Position numbers and translations under genes: made by a program. The notes beneath the pieces were generated by a model. The model saw only the letters and a program-made list of their open reading frames with translations, was not told where the DNA came from and searched no databases. A stretch of 64,000 nt of DNA, taken from NCBI GenBank assembly GCA_017552325.1, contig JAFZQE010000002.1, forward strand, positions 62,001 through 126,000. Direction: 5' to 3'. This document shows positions 42,304-52,167 of this stretch, one piece after another (the first letter of the stretch is position 1; each line of letters starts with the position of its first letter). Source of the stretch: Oscillospiraceae bacterium. Lineage in GTDB: Bacteria; Bacillota; Clostridia; Oscillospirales; Oscillospiraceae.

Positions 42304-43887
42304 TTATTCCTCCACTCCGCGCAGAGACGGGTTGAACGCGTCTCTCAGTCCGTTGCCGAACAGGTTGAAGCAGATCATCAGCAGCGCAAGCACAAGGGCC
42401 GGGTACAGCAGCAGATGCGGGTAATTGGTCCAGATCGGCGCCGCGTCGGACAGCAGTGTACCGAGCGAGGTGGTCTGCGCGTCGCCGAGCTTGACGATGC
42501 CCAGATAGCTCAGCATGCTCTCACTGCTGATGACGCCGGGGATGACCAGCACGCTCGAGGTGATGATCGTGCCGAGCGCGTTGGGGAAGATGTGCTTCCA
42601 GATGATGCGCCAGTCCTTCGCGCCCAGCGTACGCGCGGCGAGCACGTACTCCTGTCCCTTGAAGCGGTAGAACTGCGTTCTCGTACGATAGGCCGTGCTC
42701 AGCCAGCCTGTCAGGACGAAGGCGAAGAGCAGGCTTGGTATCGGCCCCACCTTCTTGGCCAGGTGCATCTGGAAGAGCGTAGCCGTCACGATGAAGGGGA
42801 TGCCCCAGAGGATATCGGAGACACGCTCCAGGATCAGGTCGACCGCGCCGCCGTAGTAGCCTTCGATCGCGCCGTAGATGGCGCCGATGGTCAGGTTGAT
42901 GGCGGAGACGCAGATCGCCAGCAGCAGGCTCAGCCGGATACCGCCGGCCAGGCGGAGGGCCAGGTCGTAGCCCTGGCTGTCGGTGCCGAAAATGTATTCG
43001 GGCTCCGCGCCGTTGAGGTAGCGGTAGTAGTTGTAGTAAAGCACGCGCACCTTGAACTGCGCGGTCTCGTGCGTGCCGCCGCCGGTGTACTCATAGTAGA
43101 CGGGATTGCCTTCGGCGTCGCGCTTGTAGTTGTCCTCCAGCACGAGATCCTCGGAGAAGGCCACGGTCTTGGCCTTGCCGGAGGCCTTGATGGTGACCGG
43201 CTGGCCTTTCTTGCTCTTGTACCAGTAGTTGGCATCCGAGGCGTCCATGTTGTATTCGTTGTTCTGCACCAGCGGATAGAGCACCTGGATGCCCGTCTCC
43301 TCCTGCCAGGCAACGATGCGGGCGTATTCGGCCTGCTCGATGCTCTTGTAGATGAAGCCGACTTCCAGATAGTTCTCAACCGTGCAGTCGTTGTAGACGG
43401 TCTTGGGCTTGGCGCCCTTGATCTCGGAATAAGTCACGGCTTCGCCGATGGAACGGATGGGCTGGTAGTAGCTGGTGAGTCCCTCCGCCACGGTCAGCGT
43501 GCCGCTGCCGTCACGGTCCTCGGCGGCGACGCCGATGCCGACGGCCTTGACGAGACCGGCCTCGGAGAAGGTGCGGGTGGTCGTGCCCTGGGAGATGCCG
43601 ATCTTCGACAGCAGAAGGTCGCGGCTGGGCTTCTTGGCGTAGTACACGTCCATAAAGGTGGCGCTGTGGCTGGTGATCAGCAGCGGCGCGGCCAGGGAGA
43701 ACAGGACGATGATCAGAATGATGATAGCCGCCACGATGGATCCCTTGTTCTTGCGGAAGCGGATCCACGCATCCTTGAAATAACCGATCGGCTTGTCTTC
43801 AAACTTCTGGTCGCTCAGCCTCCGGTTCTCCTGAACCAGCGTGAATTTCTCACGCGGAATATTGTTGATATCGTTCGTCTTTTTCAT
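42304..43887 (-). CDS. Oligopeptide ABC transporter permease OppC with external insertion and EF-hand loop (system 2)
   Basis: 527 residues against ~300 for usual OppC. Cytoplasmic N terminus, first helix about 51-71, then ~230 extra external residues (72-305) before FGTDSQGYDLALRLAGGIRL and the five-helix core with coupling loop AARTLGAKDWRIIWKHIFPN. Within the insertion residues 124-135 read DRDGSGTLTVAE: Asp at 1 and 3, Ser 5, Gly 6, hydrophobic 8 and Glu 12, a canonical EF-hand calcium loop. The rest is Tyr/Lys/Asn-rich. It may sense Ca2+ or dock OppA2 (inference). It overlaps oppB2 by 4 nt. Confidence 0.87.
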   Translation of the reverse strand: MKKTNDINNIPREKFTLVQENRRLSDQKFEDKPIGYFKDAWIRFRKNKGSIVAAIIILIIVLFSLAAPLLITSHSATFMDVYYAKKPSRDLLLSKIGISQGTTTRTFSEAGLVKAVGIGVAAEDRDGSGTLTVAEGLTSYYQPIRSIGEAVTYSEIKGAKPKTVYNDCTVENYLEVGFIYKSIEQAEYARIVAWQEETGIQVLYPLVQNNEYNMDASDANYWYKSKKGQPVTIKASGKAKTVAFSEDLVLEDNYKRDAEGNPVYYEYTGGGTHETAQFKVRVLYYNYYRYLNGAEPEYIFGTDSQGYDLALRLAGGIRLSLLLAICVSAINLTIGAIYGAIEGYYGGAVDLILERVSDILWGIPFIVTATLFQMHLAKKVGPIPSLLFAFVLTGWLSTAYRTRTQFYRFKGQEYVLAARTLGAKDWRIIWKHIFPNALGTIITSSVLVIPGVISSESMLSYLGIVKLGDAQTTSLGTLLSDAAPIWTNYPHLLLYPALVLALLMICFNLFGNGLRDAFNPSLRGVEE

Positions 43888-44846
43888 TTCTTTGACCCCA
43901 TTCTGATCCGAGGATCGATAAAGCCGTAGCTGATGTCCGTCACGATGCCGCCCAGCAGGCCGACAAAGGTGTAAAACACAGTGTCCATCATAAACACGTC
44001 GTAGTCAAAGAGATTGATTGCTTTAATATAGAGTTGGCCGACGCCGGGGATCGAGAAGATCTGCTCGATGATGATCGAGCCGCCCAGAATGCCGATGAAG
44101 CTGGAAATGATCATCGGAAGGATGGGCACCATCGCGTTTTTCAGCGCATGGCGGCTGGTGGCCTGCGCACGGGTCAGGCCCTTGGTGCGCGCCAGCAGCA
44201 TGTAGTCGGAGGTCAGCGTTTCGGTCAGCTCGGCGCGCGTGAAGCGGCAGAGGCTGGCGATCTCGCCGAAGGACAGGGCCAGGATCGGCGCGATCATACT
44301 GATAAACATCTTCTTCGTCAGCCATGAGCCGCCCGCGTCCGCCAGAGAATAGACCGTCAGCGGCAGCCAGTCGAGCTTGAAGAAGAAGATATACTGGACC
44401 AGGAAGGCGTAGACATAGCTCGGCACGGAGACAAAGACCATGACCATCGTACTGATGACCTGATCCTGCCATTTGTTCTTTTTGATGGCCGCGTAAATGC
44501 CCAGAACGATGCCGAGCGGGATGGAAAAGACGAGGGAATAGAGATTGACCAGCACGGTGGGCAGCAGGCGGCTGGTCAGGACCTCAAGCGCGGGTTTGCG
44601 GAACTGGATATACCAGCTTGTACCGAAATCGCCTTCGGTAAAGATGTTTTTCAGATAGATTCCGTACTGTACGATCAGCGGCTTGTTGTAGCCCAGCGCT
44701 TCAAAGCGCTGAAGGATGATCTTCCGGAGGTTCGCGTCCATCGGAAGCTCTCGCGGAAGCAGACGAATGAGCATAAAGCACATCGTCACGATCACGAACA
44801 GAGTAAAAAACATCAGGAGAATACGTTTGAGAACATACTTAGTCAT
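43884..44846 (-). CDS. Oligopeptide ABC transporter permease OppB (system 2)
   Basis: 320 residues from the ATG at 44846 (MTKYVLKRILLMFFTLFVIV), supported by GGAGACCGAGCC; an upstream in-frame ATG at 44918 would add an unlikely 24 residues. Normal OppB: six helices, external loop with GDFGTSWYIQFRKP, coupling loop LARTKGLTRAQATSRHALKN and hallmark FSIPGVGQLY. No insertion, unlike its partner OppC2. First permease gene after oppA2, separated by 185 bp with a hairpin. Confidence 0.92.
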   Translation of the reverse strand: MTKYVLKRILLMFFTLFVIVTMCFMLIRLLPRELPMDANLRKIILQRFEALGYNKPLIVQYGIYLKNIFTEGDFGTSWYIQFRKPALEVLTSRLLPTVLVNLYSLVFSIPLGIVLGIYAAIKKNKWQDQVISTMVMVFVSVPSYVYAFLVQYIFFFKLDWLPLTVYSLADAGGSWLTKKMFISMIAPILALSFGEIASLCRFTRAELTETLTSDYMLLARTKGLTRAQATSRHALKNAMVPILPMIISSFIGILGGSIIIEQIFSIPGVGQLYIKAINLFDYDVFMMDTVFYTFVGLLGGIVTDISYGFIDPRIRMGSKK

Positions 44847-44960
44847 AGGCTCGGTCTCCTTTTTGCTCTCCGGTCTTTGATGAGAAATAGCGCAGTAAGC
44901 TTTGATAAAATCCGCCATTACAAAAAATGGCAGATTATATCAGAGCTCACGGTTGGGAAA

Positions 44961-44992
44961 ACAGCGGGGGAAGCGTGGGCCTCCCCCGCTGT
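44961..44992 (-). terminator. Hairpin between oppA2 and oppB2 (attenuator)
   Basis: ACAGCGGGGGA (44961-44971) pairs perfectly with TCCCCCGCTGT (44982-44992); four T follow on the minus strand, 40 nt after the oppA2 stop. It likely lowers permease expression relative to the binding protein. Confidence 0.7.
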
Positions 44993-45031
44993 CGTTATTG
45001 GGTTATGCGCGCGGATGATCCGCGGGAACGA

Positions 45032-47623
45032 TTACTCGTAGTGGAGCTCGCCGCCCTGAGAGGCAACGAATTCATCCCACTCGGCGTCGGTGTAGTTGAA
45101 CTGAACCAGACGCAGCTCGCCGAAGCCGTACATGATGTTGTAGTCCTCGGTGTAGTAGCTGTTCTTGAAGCTGACCAGCTCGGGCACGGAGGTCGCGCAC
45201 ATCGGGATGCAGTAGTAGAGCTTGAGGTACTCGCCCTCGAGCTGAGCCAGGATGCCCAGACGGGTCTTGAAGTCGGGATCCTGCTCCTCGTCGGCGAAGC
45301 GGCCGGTGCCGATCAGGCTGTTGGACCACTCCTGCCAGGTCATGGTGACCTCCTCACCGTCGACCGTCAGAGTCAGCTCGGTCTTGCTGGGATCCCAGCA
45401 GCCGCCCTCGTGGATGTTCTCGATGCCGCCCATGTAGTCGACGTCGAAGTACACACGGAAGATGGAGAAGGGACCGAAGGCGTTGCCGCCCCAGGCGCCC
45501 CAGCCAAGCGCGAACTCGCCCTTGGGCACGTCGCCGTAACGGTCGGTGATGTTGCCGACAGCCTCAAAGGTGAACTGGCCGAAGCCGGTGCCCTCGAGAG
45601 CGGCGTTCACGAACTGGTTGAGCAGGGTGACCTGGTTCTGCTCGGCGCTGTCGATGGCGCCCTTCTTGTAGCCGATACGGACATAGATCGGATCGCCCTC
45701 GGTGTAGAGGCCGGCCTCAACCAGCTCCTTGCAGGCCTGGGTGAACAGCTCCTTGGCCTCGGTGAGGTTGTAGCCGTTGATGGAATCGTAGGCGTCCTTC
45801 AGCGTGGCGTAGGGAGTGCCGGCGCCGTACTCAACACCGTAGAGGTCGCAGATGGCCTGCATGGCCTCGTCGCTGCTGCGGTACGAGGAGGAGGGATCGT
45901 CAAAGATGTTGTAGAAGTACAGGCTGTTGAGGATGGAGTAAGCGGGGATGTAGCCCTCGGTGGCCTTCACGAACTCGGAACGGTCAATGGCGAGGGACAG
46001 AGCCTTACGGAAGTTGACGTTGGACAGAACGACGGAGTTGGTGTTGCCCTTGGACTCGTCCATCTTCTGCAGCGCTTCGACATTGGTGTTGAAGAAGAAG
46101 CGCATGGTGTAGGTCTCGGGGGCCTTGTAGAGCTGATCGGACGCAGCGTAGGTCAGCAGATCCTCAGCGGTCGGGACCCAGGTGCTCAGCTGGCCCTTCA
46201 GGAAGGCCTGCTTCGCGGCGGTGTCGTCCATGACGTCGATGACGATGCGGGTGGCGCGGTACTGCTGCTGGATCTCGCCGTCGATCTCAACCTCGGTGTA
46301 GGAGACCAGCGTGCCGTCCTCGCCCTGCTCCCAGCCGTACCAGTTGGGGTTCTGCACGAAGACCATCTGCTTGTCGGCCTGCATGGACTCGAACATGTAG
46401 GGACCGTAGGACATGGTGTTCTCGGGCGTGGTGCCGTAGTCGGTGGTCACCAGCTCGCCGGAGGTGTCCTTGCCGGCCTCGTAGAGATCCTTGTAGACGA
46501 TCCAGTTGCCGCCGGAGCCGGCGATGGAGTAGATGAAGTAGTTGAAGGAGGTGCGGTTCTCGAGAACGATGCGGACCGTGTAGTCGTCAACCTTGTAGAA
46601 GCCGACAGTCTCGAAGCCGACCTCGGGGAAGGTCTGCGCATAGGCGAAGTAGTTGGGCAGATCGGCATCGGTCTCGCCCCAGGCCTCGTTGCCGCAGGTG
46701 ACGGGAGTGAAGAGCTCGAGGTTCTCATCGGTCAGGGGGATCAGGCCGTTCTCGTCCATCATGGCGACGAGGGCATCCCAGTTGGTCACGTCAAAGTAGG
46801 CTTCGCCGTAGGCATCGACGTAGTCCTTCAGCGTGTTGCCGCCGGTCCAGTCAAGCGGGAAGTTCAGCGCAATGAAGACGGGGAAGCCGTCCTCGGTGAC
46901 GTACTGGCCGTCCTCACCGGCGGTCAGAGCATCCATCGGGAAAGCGCCGACAGCGTCCATGTACGCGGTGGAGCCGCTGTAGTAGTAGGCGCTCGCGCCG
47001 GCCCAGGCATACTCGCCGGAGATGTAGTTGTTGGCGCGGTAGTTGTGCATGTTGGGATCCAGCAGCTGCTGCAGGGAGTAGACGTAGTCGTCGGCGTTGA
47101 TGGGCGTGCCGTCGGCCCAGCAGGCCTCGGGACGGAGCTTGAGCTCGTAGACGTAGCCGGCGTCAATGTCGTCGACGGTCTTGCCCTCGGGCAGGTTGAC
47201 AGCATACTTCTCAAGGTCGGCCTTGTTGTCCGCCGTCACGTCTTCGACGGAGGTCGCCATCTCGTAGTAGTACTGATACACGCCTTCCTCGGAGTCGAGG
47301 ATGGTGTAGTCAACCAGCGGGGACGTCAGGTAGATGAACATGGCGGAGTCGGCGTTGGTCTCCCAGGTGTGGGGGTTCCAGTTGTTCGCCAGAGAGGAGC
47401 TATACGAGTTCCAGGTATAGCTGGGGACCTCCGCAGGCTCAGCGGGCTCGGCAGCGGGCTCGGCGGCAGGCTCGGCGGCGGGCTCGGCAGCGGGCTCGGC
47501 GGCGGGCTCGGCAGCGGGCTCGGCAGCGGGCTCGGCAGCGGGCTTCTCACCGCAGGCGGCCAGAGCGAACACCATCGCCAGGGCCAGCAAGAGGGCCAGG
47601 AGCTTGGACAGGTTCTTGCTCAT
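45032..47623 (-). CDS. Oligopeptide-binding lipoprotein OppA (system 2)
   Basis: 863 residues, long for this family (usual 530-600). Lipobox ALAAC (Cys24), then a linker of eight PAAE repeats (28-59) and PAEPAE. The SBP_bac_5 domain starts near 68 (YTWNSYSSSLANNWNPHTWE) and includes ELKLRPEACWADGTPINADD, YGPYMFES, VNFRKALSLAIDR and the usual C terminus (QLEGEYLKLYYCIPM). Extra loops are present around 190-330 and 650-780. It is membrane-anchored outside the cell and feeds OppB2-OppC2. AGGAGGAAATG precedes the start. Confidence 0.92.
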   Translation of the reverse strand: MSKNLSKLLALLLALAMVFALAACGEKPAAEPAAEPAAEPAAEPAAEPAAEPAAEPAAEPAEPAEVPSYTWNSYSSSLANNWNPHTWETNADSAMFIYLTSPLVDYTILDSEEGVYQYYYEMATSVEDVTADNKADLEKYAVNLPEGKTVDDIDAGYVYELKLRPEACWADGTPINADDYVYSLQQLLDPNMHNYRANNYISGEYAWAGASAYYYSGSTAYMDAVGAFPMDALTAGEDGQYVTEDGFPVFIALNFPLDWTGGNTLKDYVDAYGEAYFDVTNWDALVAMMDENGLIPLTDENLELFTPVTCGNEAWGETDADLPNYFAYAQTFPEVGFETVGFYKVDDYTVRIVLENRTSFNYFIYSIAGSGGNWIVYKDLYEAGKDTSGELVTTDYGTTPENTMSYGPYMFESMQADKQMVFVQNPNWYGWEQGEDGTLVSYTEVEIDGEIQQQYRATRIVIDVMDDTAAKQAFLKGQLSTWVPTAEDLLTYAASDQLYKAPETYTMRFFFNTNVEALQKMDESKGNTNSVVLSNVNFRKALSLAIDRSEFVKATEGYIPAYSILNSLYFYNIFDDPSSSYRSSDEAMQAICDLYGVEYGAGTPYATLKDAYDSINGYNLTEAKELFTQACKELVEAGLYTEGDPIYVRIGYKKGAIDSAEQNQVTLLNQFVNAALEGTGFGQFTFEAVGNITDRYGDVPKGEFALGWGAWGGNAFGPFSIFRVYFDVDYMGGIENIHEGGCWDPSKTELTLTVDGEEVTMTWQEWSNSLIGTGRFADEEQDPDFKTRLGILAQLEGEYLKLYYCIPMCATSVPELVSFKNSYYTEDYNIMYGFGELRLVQFNYTDAEWDEFVASQGGELHYE
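47447..47542 (-). repeat. 12-bp tandem repeat encoding (PAAE)8 in OppA2 linker
   Basis: Eight units of a 12-bp repeat (plus-strand unit CGGCAGCGGGCT or CGGCGGCGGGCT) code for the PAAE linker behind the lipobox. The units are almost identical in DNA, so copy number can change by slippage, lengthening or shortening the tether without frameshift. Confidence 0.9.
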
Positions 47624-47987
47624 TTTTTCATTTCCTCCTAATATATATTTTTTATTAAACGCACATCATGTACGGATAATAAACGGGGCTTCGTTCCGCC
47701 GCGGCACAGCGCCGCGGGGAAAGAAAAAATATGCGAAAAGATGCTGTTCACAAATCTGCCATATATTTTAGCATATCCCGTCACCGATATCAAGCAAGAA
47801 TTGCCTGTTTTCATATTATTCAGCGACTTCTTATGCAATCTGACAGGTTGTGCCGGGGCGGCATTTGTCTATATCTGTTAAAAGTAACAGAACATTTCTG
47901 TGCAGAATGACAAATTCCGCCTTAAAATATTCGTAAAATCTTTTGGATATTCATTTTTGGACTGAGAATTTATCCGCATTTCCAAAT
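47624..47987. other. 364-bp AT-rich intergenic region
   Basis: It holds the oppA2 leader (about 135 nt), with a CCGCGG/CCGCGG hairpin near 47699-47717, the oppA2 promoter, and 190 bp of AT-rich sequence (47794-47987) with no gene or clear terminator that I can support. Confidence 0.6.
47765..47793 (-). promoter_or_regulatory. Promoter of opp operon 2
   Basis: On the minus strand TTGATA (47788-47793), 17 bp and TAAAAT (47765-47770), with an extended TG before the -10. It fits strong expression of OppA2. Confidence 0.8.
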
Positions 47988-48728
47988 TTATCCGATAAAA
48001 AATCCGCCGTCCGCCTGCAGGACCTGGCCTGTCGTATAGCTCGCCTCCTCGGCGAGGAAGAGGATCGCGCGCGCGATCTCCTCCGGGCGGCCGAGGCGGC
48101 CCAGCGGGATCTCCTCCGCGGCCAGGGCGTCGAGCGTCTCGCGGCCGAGCACCTGCACCATGTCGGTGTCGATGACCCCCGGGGCGACGCAGTTGACGCG
48201 GATGCCGCTCGGCGCGAGCTCCGCGGCCAGCGAGCGGCTGAGGCCGACGATCGCGTGCTTCGTCGCGGCGTAGGCCGTCTCGCAGGAGGCCCCGTGCGAG
48301 CCCCAGATCGAGCTGACGAAGATCATGCAGCCCGCGTGCTCGTGCAGCATGTGCGGCAGCACGGCCTGGGCGCAGTGAAAGGCGCCGTTGAGGTTGACGT
48401 CGAAGATGCGCTTCCACCAGGCGGGGCTGATGTCCTGGAAGAGGTGCTGCTCGGCGATGCCGGCGTTGGACACCAGCAGCGTCACCGGGCCGAGCTCGCG
48501 CTCGATGCGCGCGACCATCGCGTTGACGGCCTCGCGGTCGGCCACGTCCGCCTGCTGGGTGATGACGCGGCAGCCCTCGCTTCTCAGCTGAGCCGCCAGC
48601 GCCTCCGCCGCGTCCTCTCTTTCAATATAATTGATGCACACCGCATAGCCCGCACGGGCCAGCGCCGCGGCCGCCGCCGCGCCGATGCCGCGCGACGAGC
48701 CGGTAACCAGCGCCACTTTATTGCTCAT
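47988..48728 (-). CDS. ymfI: SDR oxidoreductase, EF-P 5-aminopentanone reductase-like
   Basis: 246 residues from the ATG at 48728, with GGGAG eight nt upstream; the open frame before it is not used. Short-chain dehydrogenase: TGSSRGIG (cofactor), SNAGIA, catalytic Ser in SSIWGSHGASCE, Tyr-Lys in YAATK, and VAPGVIDTDM. The SSIWG-x-x-GASCE phrase separates the Firmicute YmfI group from plain FabG. YmfI reduces the 5-aminopentanone on elongation factor P to 5-aminopentanol, activating EF-P. No efp gene is in this window, so the call rests on sequence. It is followed by no clear terminator; plsC lies 32 bp upstream in the same direction. Confidence 0.7.
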   Translation of the reverse strand: MSNKVALVTGSSRGIGAAAAAALARAGYAVCINYIEREDAAEALAAQLRSEGCRVITQQADVADREAVNAMVARIERELGPVTLLVSNAGIAEQHLFQDISPAWWKRIFDVNLNGAFHCAQAVLPHMLHEHAGCMIFVSSIWGSHGASCETAYAATKHAIVGLSRSLAAELAPSGIRVNCVAPGVIDTDMVQVLGRETLDALAAEEIPLGRLGRPEEIARAILFLAEEASYTTGQVLQADGGFFIG

Positions 48729-48760
48729 TGCCGATCTCCCTCTCTCATTCTCATTCCGAA

Positions 48761-49573
48761 TCATTCCGTTTCGTCCAGTCTCGCCCGGATCATGCGCCGG
48801 GTCTCTTCGGCCAGCTCCGAGGTGCCGGTCGCCTTCACATGCCCGGCTTCGAACACGTCCAGGATCTCCACCGTCACCGGCGTCCGCCACACGAAGAGCG
48901 TCTTCGCCACCCGCTCGGTGCCGCGGGTGCAGGCCACGACCACCGGCACCCCGGCGCGCTGGGCGATCTTGAAGGAGCCGGCATGGAAGGGCAGCATCTC
49001 GCGCGTTTTGCTGCGGGTGCCCTCGGGATAGATGCCCATATTGCAGACGCCGCGCTTGAGATAGTCCGCGGCCATCAGGATGGTCTTGAGCGCCTCGCGG
49101 TTGTTCTTGCGGTCGATGGCCAGGAAACCGGCGTGGCGCGCGGCCCGGCCGACCAGCGGGATCTCGAGGTTGGAGGGCTTGGAGACGAAGCTGATGTTCT
49201 TCTCGCCCAGGTAGCCCATGACGACCAGAGGGTCAAAGATGGAGCGGTGGTTGCTGACGTAGAGGAAAGGCCCCTCCGGCAGCTTTTCCAGGCCGGCGAA
49301 GCGCACGCGCATCCCCGCGTTCCCGCAGAGCCAGCGCGCGACCGCGCAGCAGAGACGGCGCATCAGAACGCTTTGCCGCTCGACGCCCTCGCCCGGCTTG
49401 AGGCGCGGCATGCAGGCCGCGGAAATGAAAAAGATCAGTACGAACAGCAGATTGGCCGCCAGATAGCTCAGCGCGAAGACCGCCAGCAGGCTCCAGAAGC
49501 TCACAGACGCGGCCAGCAGCGCGTACAGCGCGGTCGATATCAGGCAGAAGATCAGGAAATACAGGAAGATCAC
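48761..49573 (-). CDS. plsC: 1-acyl-sn-glycerol-3-phosphate acyltransferase
   Basis: 270 residues. Two N-terminal membrane helices (about 1-55), then the acyltransferase domain with the H-x4-D motif NHRSIFD (~108-114) and block III EGTRS (~186-190), plus FLAIDRKN. PlsC adds the second acyl chain to lysophosphatidic acid, making phosphatidic acid at the membrane. The long hydrophobic N terminus is common in clostridial PlsC. Divergent from glpK, 190 bp away, so two glycerolipid genes share an intergenic region. Confidence 0.9.
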   Translation of the reverse strand: MIFLYFLIFCLISTALYALLAASVSFWSLLAVFALSYLAANLLFVLIFFISAACMPRLKPGEGVERQSVLMRRLCCAVARWLCGNAGMRVRFAGLEKLPEGPFLYVSNHRSIFDPLVVMGYLGEKNISFVSKPSNLEIPLVGRAARHAGFLAIDRKNNREALKTILMAADYLKRGVCNMGIYPEGTRSKTREMLPFHAGSFKIAQRAGVPVVVACTRGTERVAKTLFVWRTPVTVEILDVFEAGHVKATGTSELAEETRRMIRARLDETE

Positions 49574-49764
49574 GGCAGCTTTCCCCCTCGGGCTTTTTCC
49601 CCATCATACCGCATCCGTCGGATTTTTCCAAGAGGTTTTCCGGTCTCTTTCTGAATTTTTCCCGCCGCATCTTGCATTTCGGGCCGCCGGATGATACAGT
49701 ATGATTTAGTATAGGAAAGTATACACTGTAAGAAAAAACTGTAAAAATGAAAGGGAGGACGCAC

Positions 49765-51258
<1,494 letters not shown>

Positions 51259-51313
51259 TCAAAAGAGCGGCGCCGCCGCTCTTTCGATGGGAATACACAT
51301 AGGGAGAAACGTC

Positions 51314-52129
51314 ATGGATTATTCCAAACTCAAAAACTGCGAGCTGTTCCTGTTCGACATGGACGGGACGCTCTACCTGGGCGACGAGGTCTACGACGGC
51401 GCGATCGAGCTGATGGAGGACCTGCCCCGCCTGGGCAAGAAATACATCTACCTCACGAACAACTCCTCCCGCGCGGGCACCGACTACATTACCCGCCTGC
51501 GCCGCCTGGGCTTCCCCTGCGAGGCGGAGAACGTCTTTACCTCCGGCATGGCCACCGGCCTCTTCCTCAACCAGCGGCACCCCGGCGCGAGCGTCTATCT
51601 CGCCGGGACGAAGGCCTTCTACCGCGAGCTCGTCAGCTACGGCATCCGCCTCGTCAACGATGAAAAGGGCCACGCCCTGGTCGAGGACGTGGACGTCGTG
51701 GTGCAGGGCTTCGACACGGAGCTGGTGTACGAGAAGCTGGACAGAGCCGTGCACTATCTGCGCCGGGGCTCGGTCTTCATCGCCGCCAACCCCGACTGGG
51801 TCTGCCCGATGCCGCGCGGCGAGGTCCTGCCCGACTGCGGCAGCATCTGCGCGCTGCTGACCGCCTCCTCCGGCGTGAAGCCCGAGTTCATCGGCAAGCC
51901 CAACCGCAACATGATCGACGTGATCTCCGAAATGACCGGCATCCCCAACGAGAAGATCTGCGCGGTCGGCGACCGGCTCTACACCGACATCGCCGTGGCG
52001 CAGAACGCGGGAAGCGTGTCGGTGCTGGTGCTCTCGGGCGAAACGAGCCCGGAGATGGCCGCCGCGGCCGAGCGCCAGCCGGACTACACGCTCCCGAGCG
52101 TCAAGGAACTGCACGAAGTACTGAAATAA
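51314..52129 (+). CDS. HAD-IIA family sugar-phosphatase (NagD-like)
   Basis: 271 residues from the ATG at 51314 after AGGGAGAAACGTC. HAD motif I FDMDGTLY (~13-20), motif II LTNNSSR, the large IIA cap domain, motif III Lys in FIGKPNRNMID and motif IV GDRLYTDI. HAD-IIA phosphatases hydrolyse small phosphate esters (sugar phosphates, nucleotides, phosphoglycolate, glycerol phosphate). Its position right after glpK suggests a glycerol-phosphate or glyceraldehyde-phosphate substrate, but that is inference. A palindrome without a T run (51262-51284) separates it from glpK. Confidence 0.87.
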   Translation: MDYSKLKNCELFLFDMDGTLYLGDEVYDGAIELMEDLPRLGKKYIYLTNNSSRAGTDYITRLRRLGFPCEAENVFTSGMATGLFLNQRHPGASVYLAGTKAFYRELVSYGIRLVNDEKGHALVEDVDVVVQGFDTELVYEKLDRAVHYLRRGSVFIAANPDWVCPMPRGEVLPDCGSICALLTASSGVKPEFIGKPNRNMIDVISEMTGIPNEKICAVGDRLYTDIAVAQNAGSVSVLVLSGETSPEMAAAAERQPDYTLPSVKELHEVLK

Positions 52130-52167
52130 GCTGACGGCGGGGGCGAAAGCCCCCGCCGGGAACGGAT

